A stretch of DNA of 64,000 bases from an uncultured Alphaproteobacteria bacterium (GCA_949297415.1 CASFSV010000005.1:1-64000); one strand, 5' to 3'; shown: positions 33,757 to 42,153, numbered from the stretch's first letter. The notes: generated by a model from the sequence alone, not told the origin. Program-made: numbers and translations.

Positions 33757-33927
33757 CGGATGTTCGAAAACCGTAAATGAATCCTTAAACGGCTCGGCTT
33801 ATTCAGCACATAGCATTATTCACCGACATCCGCCCGAAGGCAGAAATCGGCATTAAAATTAAGGTCGTATGCACACGGACGACCGGATTCATTTAAAGGG
33901 TTTTCGACGCCCTTGGATAAAATATCC
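33724..33927 (-). ncRNA. Structured RNA of ~200 nt ending in an intrinsic terminator, upstream of the GT29 operon
   Basis: Read on the minus strand. A long closing helix is formed by 33885-33894 with 33775-33784 (10 bp), 33899-33907 with 33764-33772 (9 bp) and 33908-33912 with 33754-33758 (5 bp). Inside it lie a UUCG-capped hairpin (33850-33823) and a GGUCGU/ACGACC hairpin (about 33884-33862). GGGCGGAUGU at 33835-33826 can instead pair perfectly with ACAUCCGCCC at 33763-33754. The 3' end is a terminator. It could be a cis-acting leader (attenuator) of the GT29 operon or an independent RNA such as a 6S-type RNA; I cannot match it to a known family. The end points are estimates. Confidence 0.6.
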
Positions 33928-33933
33928 TCTTAT

Positions 33934-33961
33934 AAGATAAATATTTTTCCTATTTATGCAA
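33934..33961 (-). promoter_or_regulatory. Promoter of the structured RNA
   Basis: On the minus strand TTGCAT (33961-33956) and TATCTT (33939-33934) with a 16-nt spacer; predicted start near 33927. Confidence 0.45.
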
Positions 33962-34006
33962 TAAAAAAATAATTGCAAACATAGGATTGTTTTTGAGAAA
34001 TGCATG

Positions 34007-34035
34007 TTGACAAAAATGTCAAAAAATGATATAAG
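34007..34035 (+). promoter_or_regulatory. Near-consensus sigma70 promoter
   Basis: TTGACA at 34007-34012 and TATAAG at 34030-34035 with a 17-nt spacer, 28 nt before the ATG at 34064. Confidence 0.8.
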
Positions 34036-34063
34036 TGTGCCGTAGTTTAAAATTTATGATATT

Positions 34064-34705
34064 ATGATGAAAGATTTTTTTGCTTCGCTTGCGCAATTTG
34101 TGCAGGGGGGCAAGCAGTTAGAAAAAGAGTGTGAGCAAGTTTCAACGAGTGTTGCGGAGAAAATTGCACGAGTTCGTGAACGGGTAGGGGAATTTTTAAA
34201 TGTCCCTGAAGGTTTAGAATTATCAGATTTTCATGCTCCTCGCGCTAATGTCGAGATGGGGAAGGCTGAAAAATTAATCTTAACCGCTAAGGACGCGACA
34301 GATTGTTTTGCTAAGATGCTTCAGGTGCCGGAGATTTCTGAACAAGATGTTTCTCTGGTTTATCTGAAGCAGAATTTCAAAGAAAGTTCATACTTTGAAA
34401 ATCTCGGCTATTGCTGGGTTTACAAGGAGTATTATATTTCTTTGAAAGAGTGCTGCGGATACGGTTTTTTTGACACTCGTATGTATGAGCCACAGACAGA
34501 TAAGGTACTCGGTACTACATTAGTTATTAAGCAAGACTATTACCTGGATTTGGTAATAGATAAGGGTAAAATTAAGCCCAATTGTATTCGTTTTTTTGTC
34601 TGGGTAGAGCGATATCTAGATGGTCGGCAGATTCAAGTTTTTGCGAAAGATGCAACGGTTGAAGAAGCCTTGAGGAGTTGCGAATATGTGAAGAAATTTG
34701 CATAA
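34064..34705 (+). CDS. Hypothetical protein, 213 residues, strongly promoted
   Basis: I do not recognise this cytoplasmic protein. Residues 1-75 are helical (LAQFVQGGKQLEKECEQVS, EKIARVRERVGEF), followed by a strand-rich domain with several Cys and aromatic residues (ENLGYCWVYKEYYISLKECC) and a last helix (ATVEEALRSCEYVKKF). No signal peptide or membrane span. No Shine-Dalgarno is visible and the leader is short (~20 nt), yet the promoter is close to consensus and a good terminator follows, so it is a real single-gene transcript. Confidence 0.6.
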   Translation: MMKDFFASLAQFVQGGKQLEKECEQVSTSVAEKIARVRERVGEFLNVPEGLELSDFHAPRANVEMGKAEKLILTAKDATDCFAKMLQVPEISEQDVSLVYLKQNFKESSYFENLGYCWVYKEYYISLKECCGYGFFDTRMYEPQTDKVLGTTLVIKQDYYLDLVIDKGKIKPNCIRFFVWVERYLDGRQIQVFAKDATVEEALRSCEYVKKFA

Positions 34706-34728
34706 TTTCTTTCCTCTCTCTAAACTTA

Positions 34729-34757
34729 AAGCGGCAGTTAAAACTGTCGCTTTTTTT
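34729..34757 (+). terminator. Rho-independent terminator
   Basis: AAGCGGCAGT pairs with ACTGTCGCTT and is followed by seven T, after the gene ending at 34705. Confidence 0.85.
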
Positions 34758-34852
34758 GTATTGATACATGATAGGGGGGATTTTTGTTTTTACACTTTAT
34801 TTATCTTTTCGCGATATGTTTGGTGTATTCTTAAAGTGAAAGAGGTGACAAT

Positions 34853-35803
34853 ATGTTTAAGCCGAGACAACTTGATAAATTAGTGGCAGCCGGAATTATT
34901 ACGCCAACACAGAAATTGCAAATTTTAGATTTTGATAATGATGTCGGACATTCGTGGATTTATCGTATACTCATGACGTTGGGGATTTTTACACTCGGCG
35001 TTGGGGTGATTTCTATTGTGGCGGCAAATTGGCAAGATATTACAGATATGGTTAAATTAGCGGTAATGTTGATTCTTTTGTTCTTTGTTGCATGTGGAAC
35101 ACTCTATTATCTGAAACAAAATAAAACGAAAACAGCTGAAAAATGGGCGCTGAGTGAGTTTCTTTTCTCGGGGGCAGCGATTGCCCTCATTATTCAGGTA
35201 TTTCAACTCAGCGGCGGAAAAATCTATGCTCCGTTGGGTGTTTGGGCGCTGATGACCTCTTCTTTGTTATTTTTGCCGAAGCAAAAGTTGATTTCTTATT
35301 TCTGGATGCCGCTATTTTTGACTTGGGCGGTTATGTGGATTGGTGATGTATGGTGGGATATATTTGAATCTTTTGATTGTGTTTTGCTCTTCTTTGTAGG
35401 ACTGGTTGCTTTAGGGCAATTTTTAGATTGGAAAAAGCCTAACTTTTCTGTGGGAGATGTGCTTTTTCGTGAAGCTTTGATCTGCTTGTATTTGTGGTTG
35501 GCTTTTTATATTATTGCAGCAGGGTTTGATGCTCATGACGGATTGATGGTTCTCTTTAAGTCATTTTTGTATGTTGGCGTATTGGCTGCATGTTTTGGTA
35601 AATTTAAACAATACAGAATTGTACGCTCATTCATTAAGTTGGCTGGGTTGGCTATTGTGATGTTGTATATCAATTTTGGAGAGCGTTTCGGCTTGTTTGA
35701 AACGGGTATCGGGTTAGTGATAAGCGGTGCTTTGCTTATCGGTATGCTTATCTTTATTCCTAAATTTATACGTCGTATCTTGAAGGAGAAAATTCATGCT
35801 TAA
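34853..35803 (+). CDS. DUF2157 membrane protein
   Basis: A 316-residue inner-membrane protein with an N-terminal soluble helix-hairpin (KPRQLDKLVAAGIITPTQKLQIL) and about nine hydrophobic segments, starting with WIYRILMTLGIFTLGVGVISIVAANW, the DUF2157 signature region. These proteins have no settled function; they occur with DUF4401 and GDYXXLXY proteins. GAGGTGA precedes the ATG. The next gene overlaps by 8 nt and is a GDYXXLXY protein, which supports the call; DUF4401 is not present as a separate gene. Confidence 0.8.
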   Translation: MFKPRQLDKLVAAGIITPTQKLQILDFDNDVGHSWIYRILMTLGIFTLGVGVISIVAANWQDITDMVKLAVMLILLFFVACGTLYYLKQNKTKTAEKWALSEFLFSGAAIALIIQVFQLSGGKIYAPLGVWALMTSSLLFLPKQKLISYFWMPLFLTWAVMWIGDVWWDIFESFDCVLLFFVGLVALGQFLDWKKPNFSVGDVLFREALICLYLWLAFYIIAAGFDAHDGLMVLFKSFLYVGVLAACFGKFKQYRIVRSFIKLAGLAIVMLYINFGERFGLFETGIGLVISGALLIGMLIFIPKFIRRILKEKIHA

Positions 35804-36203
35804 AAATTTACGGAATTATGTTACGGTATTTGCGCCTGTTGTTTTATTTGTGGCATTTTGCGGTTATTTTTTAATGCAGATAGCTTTAGGGGCGGAAGTC
35901 AAAGTGCGTATTCAGGGATTTGATCCTAGAGATTTGTTGGCCGGGCATTATATTCGCTATTCTATTGATTGGAATAATACCAATTGTGCGCAGTTCCCAA
36001 ATAAAATCTGTCCGCAGAAAGATTTTGAACAAAGTTATAAATTTTATGTCCCTCAGGAGATAGCTCTTGTTTTAGAGAGAGAAATTCGTGATACTCAAAA
36101 TCAGGCGGAAATTGTTTTTTCTTATCAAAACGGGAAGAAACCGTTAGCCCTTCAGTTGCTGATTAACGGGAAAAGTTTTAAAGGCAAAAATGCACGTTTT
36201 TAA
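35796..36203 (+). CDS. GDYXXLXY-family membrane-anchored protein
   Basis: A 135-residue protein with one N-terminal transmembrane segment (VTVFAPVVLFVAFCGYFLMQIALG) and a periplasmic domain with GFDPRDLLAGHYIRYSI, the GDYxxLxY motif in the form GHYIRY (Asp replaced by His). The C-terminus (LQLLINGKSF) is family-like. AAGGAGA lies before the ATG, inside the end of the DUF2157 gene. Function unknown; the pair probably forms a membrane complex. Confidence 0.75.
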   Translation: MLKNLRNYVTVFAPVVLFVAFCGYFLMQIALGAEVKVRIQGFDPRDLLAGHYIRYSIDWNNTNCAQFPNKICPQKDFEQSYKFYVPQEIALVLEREIRDTQNQAEIVFSYQNGKKPLALQLLINGKSFKGKNARF

Positions 36204-36225
36204 TGTGATTTGAGGCGGACTTCTT

Positions 36226-37437
36226 ATGTTGAAATCGTCAAATGCAATTATTTTATTTCTGACAGCGCAGACTGTTTCTTTATTAGGTTCGTTGGTGGTT
36301 CAGTTTGCTATTGTATGGTATGTTACCTTAGTTACGGAATCGGCGACAATGTTGGCGGTTTCTGCTATATCTGGATTTTTACCTCAACTCGCTGTATCTA
36401 TGTTTGCCGGGGTGTGGATTGATAAATATGACCGCAAAAAAGTTATTATTGTAGCGGACGTTTTTACGGCTCTGTTAACAACGGCTTTGGCAATTTTATT
36501 TTATTTTCAAAAAGAGACAATGCCGATTATTTTTACGATTTTGGCGCTTCGGGCATTGGCTACCGGGGTGCAGATGCCGGCAGTTAATGCGCTTATTCCG
36601 CAAATTGTCGAAAAAAAAAGTTTGATGCGTATTAACGGTATTAACAGTGCGCTTAATTCATCAATGATGTTAAGTGCGCCGCTATTGGGTGGGCTGTTGC
36701 TTAATTATGTTTCGTTTACGGTGGTTCTTTTTTCGGATATTATTACTGCGGTTGTCGGTGTGTCTATTTTGATGATAATTAAGATTGAACCTCTTATTCA
36801 AAATTTGCAAACTGATTTTCGGATAAAACTCTGGTGGCAAAATACTGTTACGGCGGTTCGACAAGGATGGGGGTATCTTCATGAAAATCCTTTAATCAAA
36901 AAAGTGCTTTTTTTCCAGTTTGTTATTTTATTTTTGATTAGTCCGTCGGCTTTCTTAAATCCGTTGTTGGTTAGTAAAACTTTTGGCGGTGATGTTAATT
37001 TGCTCAGCTACGCAGAGGCTGTTTACAGCTTGGGGATGGTTGTTGGTGGCGCGATTGTTGTGGGGTTAAATCGAGTGCGTTATAAGTTGCGCATTATGTT
37101 GATTGCGGCGATTTTGTATGGCGGATGTATGATTGCTTTAGGTTGCGCGGAGGTGTTTAGTTTTTATCTGATGGTTAATTTTATGGCGGGTGTGGTTGTG
37201 CCTTGTTATAATGCGCCGGTTACAACACTCATCCAAGAGAAAGTTCCGTTATTATATCAGGGAAGAATTTTCGGCTTTTTGCAATTTGTGACGGCGGCAG
37301 CGCTTCCTTTGGGAATAGCCGTTTTTAGTCATCCGGCTAATCTTTATGGGGTGGATATTGTATTTATTATCAATGGGATTTTGTGCGGATTAAGTTCATT
37401 GGTTGTATGGCTTTTATTTTTCAGAAAGCAGTATTGA
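36226..37437 (+). CDS. MFS transporter (efflux type)
   Basis: A 403-residue major facilitator with about 12 hydrophobic segments. It resembles the MFS_3/EntS/MefA efflux branch: WYVTLVTESATMLAVSAISGFLPQ and the loop 2-3 motif GVWIDKYDRKKVIIVADV (G-x-x-x-D-x-x-x-R-[RK]). Substrate is not deducible; drug, siderophore or metabolite export is typical. It is 22 nt downstream of the GDYXXLXY gene. Its last 24 nt overlap the convergent HAD gene. Confidence 0.85.
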   Translation: MLKSSNAIILFLTAQTVSLLGSLVVQFAIVWYVTLVTESATMLAVSAISGFLPQLAVSMFAGVWIDKYDRKKVIIVADVFTALLTTALAILFYFQKETMPIIFTILALRALATGVQMPAVNALIPQIVEKKSLMRINGINSALNSSMMLSAPLLGGLLLNYVSFTVVLFSDIITAVVGVSILMIIKIEPLIQNLQTDFRIKLWWQNTVTAVRQGWGYLHENPLIKKVLFFQFVILFLISPSAFLNPLLVSKTFGGDVNLLSYAEAVYSLGMVVGGAIVVGLNRVRYKLRIMLIAAILYGGCMIALGCAEVFSFYLMVNFMAGVVVPCYNAPVTTLIQEKVPLLYQGRIFGFLQFVTAAALPLGIAVFSHPANLYGVDIVFIINGILCGLSSLVVWLLFFRKQY

Positions 37438-38049
37438 TTTTATTTCAGATAAAATGGTGGCGCGATTAAATATGATACCTTTTATACCAAGCTCTTGCGC
37501 AGCAGTTACGTTTTTTGATTTGTCATCTATAAATAAGAGATGCGTGTATGGAACGTTGAGCGTGTTTTTTACGGCTTCATATATTTGATAATCCGGTTTT
37601 AACAGGCCTAGTTTGTAGGAGGTAAAAGTATATTCCGGTGCGGCAATTCCTTTTCCTGTATCGCTTAATATCGGCAGGGCGTTTGATAGCAAACAGATGG
37701 TAATCTTATGTTGTCTTAAAAATGTTATTGCTTCTTTAGTTTCGGTAAAGCGCTCACCACAGCCTTGGTGTAATGCGTTGTTTATGGAAGAAGCGATATT
37801 GGGTGTGTGTTCTACATGGCAAAAGAGGCATAAATCTTTGATAAATTCTTCGGTGGTGAGTTCTCCTTTCATATAGGGATTGTAATTATAATGCAACGGA
37901 TTAGCGTTGTTTTGATATTCTTCTAACGCGTAAGTTTTCGTTTGTAATAATTCTTTTAGCGGATTTAGCGTGAATGGATAAATTACTTGACCGACGTCAA
38001 ATATTGCATATTGTATCTTGGATGTGTTTTTGGTGAGCGTGTTATTCAT
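37414..38049 (-). CDS. HAD-superfamily hydrolase (subfamily IA)
   Basis: A 211-residue HAD phosphatase-like protein. Motif I is FDVGQVI near residue 18 (D-x-G-x-V form used by many HAD-IA proteins), motif II is LLSNA near residue 123, motif III the Lys in GLLKPDYQIYE, motif IV LFIDDKSKNVTAAQELGIKGI. An alpha-helical cap lies between motifs I and II. Substrate unknown; small phosphorylated metabolites or haloacids are usual in the family. Single gene, overlapping the MFS gene tail to tail by 24 nt. Confidence 0.85.
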   Translation of the reverse strand: MNNTLTKNTSKIQYAIFDVGQVIYPFTLNPLKELLQTKTYALEEYQNNANPLHYNYNPYMKGELTTEEFIKDLCLFCHVEHTPNIASSINNALHQGCGERFTETKEAITFLRQHKITICLLSNALPILSDTGKGIAAPEYTFTSYKLGLLKPDYQIYEAVKNTLNVPYTHLLFIDDKSKNVTAAQELGIKGIIFNRATILSEIKSILLSEK

Positions 38050-38161
38050 TTTAGTTTTCCTTCATTGTTTCTTTGCTTTTTAGTATAGATGGTGCAGATG
38101 TCAATGTCTATTATATTTTACTGAAATATTGTGTCGGACGTGGAGAACTTTTGTTCTTGTT

Positions 38162-38189
38162 TTGACTTTCTTAAATTGTGTGTTATATG
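38162..38189 (+). promoter_or_regulatory. Promoter upstream of the repeat protein gene
   Basis: TTGACT at 38162-38167 and TATATG at 38184-38189, spacer 16 nt; ATG at 38243. Confidence 0.5.
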
Positions 38190-38242
38190 CCTAAACTAAT
38201 ATGTGATTATTATGCTGATTTTTTGTATAAAAATTATTTATT

Positions 38243-38845
38243 ATGAAAAAACTAGATGTTCAGGGTGAATTGGCTTTGATGAATGAGCTTTCATCCGATA
38301 GATTGTGTGTGTACTTGTCTTCTTTCCAATTGGAGCCTTCTAGTCAACCTAAATTTTTAGAGTGGGCGGATATGGATTTGAAAAGAAAATATTTTCAAGA
38401 TTATCAGTTGGCACCTGAGGGGGAAGTGTATCTTGTTCAGCATGCTGATGTTGAAACTGCAAAAGCTTATTTTGAAGAATGGGGATTGTTCAAAAATTCT
38501 CAAAAGCTGCTGGTGGAAAGTGGACGCATGGATTTAATTAAAGAATATATCCAGCACAGCGATTTTACCGAAACTGTTGAAAATATGTTGTTTGTTCCTT
38601 CTTTAATTGAAGTTGCGCGTCTTTATGTTCATTTATATCCGTTATATCAAAGTTCCGAACTTAAAATGATGGATTTTGGGGACGTTGATATGGTTTCTGA
38701 TTATATTGAACATGATGAGCTTAGTGCAGAGTCTGAATTGATGCTCTTATCTGATAAATATGTGCATTTGGCTGAAAAATATACTCAAAAATGGGGATTC
38801 GGACTTAGAGCAAAAGAAATGTATGAACGGTTACAAACTAAATGA
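38243..38845 (+). CDS. Helical-repeat protein, 200 residues, unknown function
   Basis: Unrecognised. It appears to be built of five to six imperfect units of about 33 residues, each with a central D-x-x-x-x-x-Y-[FIV] and a following L-x-x-x-x-E-x-x-L: for example DLKRKYFQDYQLAPEGE, DVETAKAYFEEWGLF, DLIKEYIQHSDF, DMVSDYIEHDELSAESE. Such alpha-alpha repeats usually make a curved solenoid for protein binding. No signal peptide. Single gene with its own promoter and terminator. Confidence 0.55.
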   Translation: MKKLDVQGELALMNELSSDRLCVYLSSFQLEPSSQPKFLEWADMDLKRKYFQDYQLAPEGEVYLVQHADVETAKAYFEEWGLFKNSQKLLVESGRMDLIKEYIQHSDFTETVENMLFVPSLIEVARLYVHLYPLYQSSELKMMDFGDVDMVSDYIEHDELSAESELMLLSDKYVHLAEKYTQKWGFGLRAKEMYERLQTK

Positions 38846-38850
38846 AGAAA

Positions 38851-38876
38851 GGGCTTCTTTATGAAGCTCTTTTTTG
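38851..38876 (+). terminator. Rho-independent terminator
   Basis: GGGCTTC (38851-38857) pairs with GAAGCTC (38863-38869), followed by a T run. Confidence 0.75.
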
Positions 38877-38902
38877 TTATTTCTTGAGGGTAGAAAAATA
38901 AA

Positions 38903-38935
38903 TAAAAAATGCCACTCTTCTATAGGTGGCATTTA
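38903..38935 (-). terminator. Terminator of the gene at 38952-39389 (minus strand)
   Basis: On the minus strand AATGCCAC pairs with GTGGCATT, then TTTTATTT. Confidence 0.75.
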
Positions 38936-38951
38936 AATTTTACTGTGTCAA

Positions 38952-39389
38952 TTACAGTTCATCCAAATTGATGATTAATCTGACATAACAGGAACGATAG
39001 CTCTGGAGATAGTTTTTGAGAATTTGCTCTTCATCTTCGCGGAAATGGTCAAAGTGTGAAGTGTAACTTCCTCGTACATTTCTCTCTTCTTGTTTGAGAG
39101 CTGTGTAAATTGAGCTTACTTCTTGGAAAACTTCCTTCAGTTTTGCGTAGTCTTCCGGTTCGGGATAATGTACGGGCAGACCGGTTAGGTTCATCACTGT
39201 TTTTAAAAATACCTCCGGTGAGCATCGGTCTGTAGGAATTTTGACTAACATCCATGCCTTTTGACCTACGCAAATACCAAGCTTGGTATCTTCGGCAGAT
39301 AAGTTGTCTTTTTGTACAAAGTTACCTTTTGGGGTTCTTACCAGAATTTTTAACGGAAACTGGGCTTCGTTCGTCTTTTTTTGTTCCAT
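38952..39389 (-). CDS. Hypothetical protein, 145 residues
   Basis: Unrecognised cytoplasmic protein. N-terminal half is strand-rich (FPLKILVRTPKGNFVQ, LGICVGQKAWMLVKIPT), C-terminal half helical (FQEVSSIYTALKQEERNV, EEQILKNYLQSYRSCYV). No motif suggests an activity. It is followed by its own terminator and lies downstream of the 511-residue gene on the same strand, 123 nt apart, so a shared transcript is possible. Confidence 0.5.
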   Translation of the reverse strand: MEQKKTNEAQFPLKILVRTPKGNFVQKDNLSAEDTKLGICVGQKAWMLVKIPTDRCSPEVFLKTVMNLTGLPVHYPEPEDYAKLKEVFQEVSSIYTALKQEERNVRGSYTSHFDHFREDEEQILKNYLQSYRSCYVRLIINLDEL

Positions 39390-39512
39390 AATAGTTGTAT
39401 TTTAAGTTCATAAAAATAGTTAATGCTTTCTACTGATATGTGTTTTTTTGATTTAAGTCAATAAAAATATTATCTTTTTTTATGAGTACTGTATGGAAAA
39501 CAAGATGACAGC

Positions 39513-41048
39513 TTAACGTTCATTTTGGGCAATAGTGTTTAAAAGGGTTGCCGGATCCAGCATCTTGCGCTTTTTTTGGATGTCTTTGATGACATCTTGA
39601 TATTTTACAGCAGTTTTACTGATACGGGTGAAATCTTTTAAATCTGCCGGAGTTAGGGTATTCCATGCTTTTTGAATATGGTCTTTGGCATTTTTTCCGA
39701 GTTCATCAAAACTTTCCGGTAGTATTCCTATCATTTTTAAGTAAAAGGATTTGTTTGCATATTCATCTGGGGCCGTAGTGAAGGCTGTTGCGCCGTCAAA
39801 AGATTCATAGTTTTCTACTATATAATTCTTTTTGATAGTTTCTATGGAATGCAGATATTTGTCGTCTTCATAATCCGGTGTGCGGTGTAAGCCTCGCGCA
39901 TTGTCGTCCAACCATTGAACTTTGTGTATTAGGTACATGTTGCTTTGGTGCACCGCATTGCGGTGTATTTGTAAACACAGTTCTTTCTTTTCATCTCGTT
40001 GTTTCTTTAATTGTTGTAGTTTTTGCCGATTTGTTGGATTTTTGGTTTTGCTCTTTTGTTCGGCTTCTTTTAATGCTTGGTATTTTGCTTCTAAAATCCG
40101 GTATTCCTCATACGCTGCGTGTGAACGGATATGGGCAAAAAACATTAGCGTTTGTTTGAATTGAAATTCAATATAAAAACTTTTTCCAGTTTGCGGAATG
40201 GTAATTTGGGCTAGCTTTTTGATGTCAAAATAGTTGCGCGCGTTTTCACTTAAATTCTTTTTGTATAGATTTCTTTCTCCTTTTTCAAATGTAATGTAAC
40301 TAGGAAATTTCTTTTCTAATTCTTTTATCAATTCTTCCAAATCGTTAGGGTACTTGGAGGTAATGGATAATCTGTATATATCGTGTGGCAGTATGTCTTT
40401 TTTTGCGATGTTTAAAAGAGCTTGAGAAGAATTTTGCTCATTAAATAATTCATTTAGTTTAGAGACTGTCTGACACGATGTGTGTGAAGTTTTATTATTT
40501 GTTACAGGAAATGGTAATTCTGGTTCTTCTTCGGGATTAAAATCTGATTCAGCTGTAAATTTATTTAGGTTTTGTTCTCTTTCGGTATTATATTCTCGGC
40601 GACATTCTGAAATCATTTTTTCTGCAGTTCTGGTTTCGCTTTTAATCGGAGGACATATCACAAAAACGTCATTGCATTCATGGTTTATGTAATGAAGCAT
40701 AGAAGTTGAGCAAGGGGCTAAAACTTCTGTTGAGTAACTAATCGGACGGCCATTTTTATCGGTTTCTATGCTACCGTCTTTAAGATTTATATTGTAAATA
40801 AATTCAGGAAAACCAGGATTATTCGGTGTGGAAAAACCAGATACGATTGCTTCGTATATTAAGCGATATTTCTCCATAGTATCGGTAAAATATTCTTTGA
40901 GTTGTTCAAATTCTCGGGGACTTAAGAAGGACAATTCTTCTTTTTTTTCTTCCAAAAAATTTTGCGCATCTGTATCGTTGTTTTTTTGTACAATATCTAT
41001 TCCGCCAGAATCCAAATTTACTAATTGGTCTAGGGTATAAGTTTTCAT
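39513..41048 (-). CDS. Hypothetical protein with a possible degenerate RelA/SpoT-like fold
   Basis: A 511-residue cytoplasmic protein. Residues ~219-320 show an order similar to the RelA/SpoT nucleotidyltransferase: DILPHDIYRLSITS, then NYFDIKKLAQI (compare Y-x-S-x-H), then FYIEFQFKQTLMFFAHIRSH (compare V-E-I-Q-x-R-T ... A-x-x-x-H). Several catalytic positions differ, so activity is doubtful. Residues ~320-360 are a charged coiled coil. The rest is unassigned. The fold call is a hypothesis; it may prove wrong on structural comparison. The stop is 123 nt before the next minus-strand gene. Confidence 0.5.
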   Translation of the reverse strand: MKTYTLDQLVNLDSGGIDIVQKNNDTDAQNFLEEKKEELSFLSPREFEQLKEYFTDTMEKYRLIYEAIVSGFSTPNNPGFPEFIYNINLKDGSIETDKNGRPISYSTEVLAPCSTSMLHYINHECNDVFVICPPIKSETRTAEKMISECRREYNTEREQNLNKFTAESDFNPEEEPELPFPVTNNKTSHTSCQTVSKLNELFNEQNSSQALLNIAKKDILPHDIYRLSITSKYPNDLEELIKELEKKFPSYITFEKGERNLYKKNLSENARNYFDIKKLAQITIPQTGKSFYIEFQFKQTLMFFAHIRSHAAYEEYRILEAKYQALKEAEQKSKTKNPTNRQKLQQLKKQRDEKKELCLQIHRNAVHQSNMYLIHKVQWLDDNARGLHRTPDYEDDKYLHSIETIKKNYIVENYESFDGATAFTTAPDEYANKSFYLKMIGILPESFDELGKNAKDHIQKAWNTLTPADLKDFTRISKTAVKYQDVIKDIQKKRKMLDPATLLNTIAQNER

Positions 41049-41139
41049 TTTTTAGTCTCCCGAATTCTGTTTAGTTAATTAGTGCTAGTTTAACACAGCT
41101 TTCTTTATATGGCAATGTCTTTTTCATAAAAAGTTTCTC

Positions 41140-41168
41140 TTGACAAAAAATGTGGCGGAGCTTATTTC
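41140..41168 (+). promoter_or_regulatory. Promoter of ppa
   Basis: TTGACA at 41140-41145 and TATTTC at 41163-41168 with a 17-nt spacer; ppa starts at 41202. Confidence 0.65.
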
Positions 41169-41201
41169 TTTTCTGTTTTTAGATTTTTTAGGAGGTTTGT
41201 T

Positions 41202-41738
41202 ATGCATCCTTGGCATCAGGTTAAACATTACTCGCAGTTTCCGGATATTATTCCAGCTATTATTGAGGTTCCGAAAGGTTCTCAAGTTAAGTATGAGCTG
41301 GATAAAGAGAGTGGGTTGGTTAAAGTTGATCGTATTCTTTATTCTTCTGTGCATTATCCGGCAAATTATGGTTTTATTCCGCAGACGTACTGCGAAGATA
41401 ATGATCCTCTTGATATTTTAGTTTTAGGACAGGAGGCGATTGTTCCTCTTTCAATTATGCGCGCCAGACCTATTGGAGTTATGAAAATGATTGACTGCGG
41501 TGAGGCTGATGATAAAATTATCGCTATTCATGAAGATGATCCTGAATATAATGTATTTACCGATATAGCACAACTTCCGCCACATATTTTAAAAATGTTG
41601 CAGCGATTTTTTGAAGACTATAAAGTTTTGGAGAAAAAACAGGTCACTATAGAGAAATTTTTAGGTCCAGATGAAGCTAAAAAACTTATTGAAGAGGCGC
41701 GTGATGCGTATGAAGAAAAATTTGGTGGTAAATACTAA
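41202..41738 (+). CDS. ppa: Inorganic pyrophosphatase, family I
   Basis: Hydrolyses pyrophosphate to phosphate and drives biosynthetic reactions. Seen: [46 protein letters not shown] (the D-x-D-P-x-D metal motif), [21 protein letters not shown] and a Lys-rich end. 178 residues, normal. AGGAGG directly upstream gives a strong Shine-Dalgarno. Single gene with a bidirectional terminator. Confidence 0.96.
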   Translation: MHPWHQVKHYSQFPDIIPAIIEVPKGSQVKYELDKESGLVKVDRILYSSVHYPANYGFIPQTYCEDNDPLDILVLGQEAIVPLSIMRARPIGVMKMIDCGEADDKIIAIHEDDPEYNVFTDIAQLPPHILKMLQRFFEDYKVLEKKQVTIEKFLGPDEAKKLIEEARDAYEEKFGGKY

Positions 41739-41752
41739 ATAGGTTATTTGAA

Positions 41753-41786
41753 AAATCCCCGTTCTGTTTAGAGCGGGGATTTTTGG
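41753..41786. terminator. Bidirectional terminator between ppa and the minus-strand operon
   Basis: ATCCCCG pairs with GCGGGGAT, with A run before and T run after. Confidence 0.85.
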
Positions 41787-41787
41787 G

Positions 41788-42153
41788 TTACTGTTTGTCT
41801 TTCTGAATTATAGCGGCTACATCATGCATACGCGCGATGAATGTGTCCGTATCCTTAAAATATCGACTCTTTAGATCGTTACTTTGGTGGACTTCTTTAA
41901 TGCCCGGGGCACCATTGTACATACCTAAGTACAGAAATCCTAATACACCGGCAATTATTAACCAAAATAACCTTTTGCCCAATACAAAAAAGAAGAGCGC
42001 GAAAAAGGTGCAGATACCAATGGTGAAGTATGAAGAATAAACCGCACCACCTACGGAGCGTGTTAACTCTAAATCTTCGGCAAAGAATAAGCCGACAACA
42101 CCAAGGGCCAGAAATTTTAAGATAAAAATACCGATTGTTAGTAAAATAAACAT
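41788..42153 (-). CDS. Small membrane protein downstream of qmcA
   Basis: A 121-residue protein with three or four hydrophobic segments (FILLTIGIFILKFLALGVVGLFF, YFTIGICTFFALFFFVLG, WLIIAGVLGFLYLGMY) and a soluble C-terminal tail of ~40 residues (FKDTDTFIARMHDVAAI). No family recognised. It is 28 nt after the SPFH gene and on the same strand, so probably an extra member of the NfeD/SPFH operon. Confidence 0.6.
   Translation of the reverse strand: MFILLTIGIFILKFLALGVVGLFFAEDLELTRSVGGAVYSSYFTIGICTFFALFFFVLGKRLFWLIIAGVLGFLYLGMYNGAPGIKEVHQSNDLKSRYFKDTDTFIARMHDVAAIIQKDKQ

Noticed and set aside
33724-33927. tRNA, SRP RNA or RNase P RNA at this locus
   Set aside because: No tRNA cloverleaf, no GGAAGG-type SRP core and no RNase P conserved core were found; ssrA is elsewhere at 56 kb.
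31745-33927. Mobile element carrying the glycan genes
   Set aside because: Composition suggests transfer, but I see no transposase, integrase, terminal repeats or attachment site.
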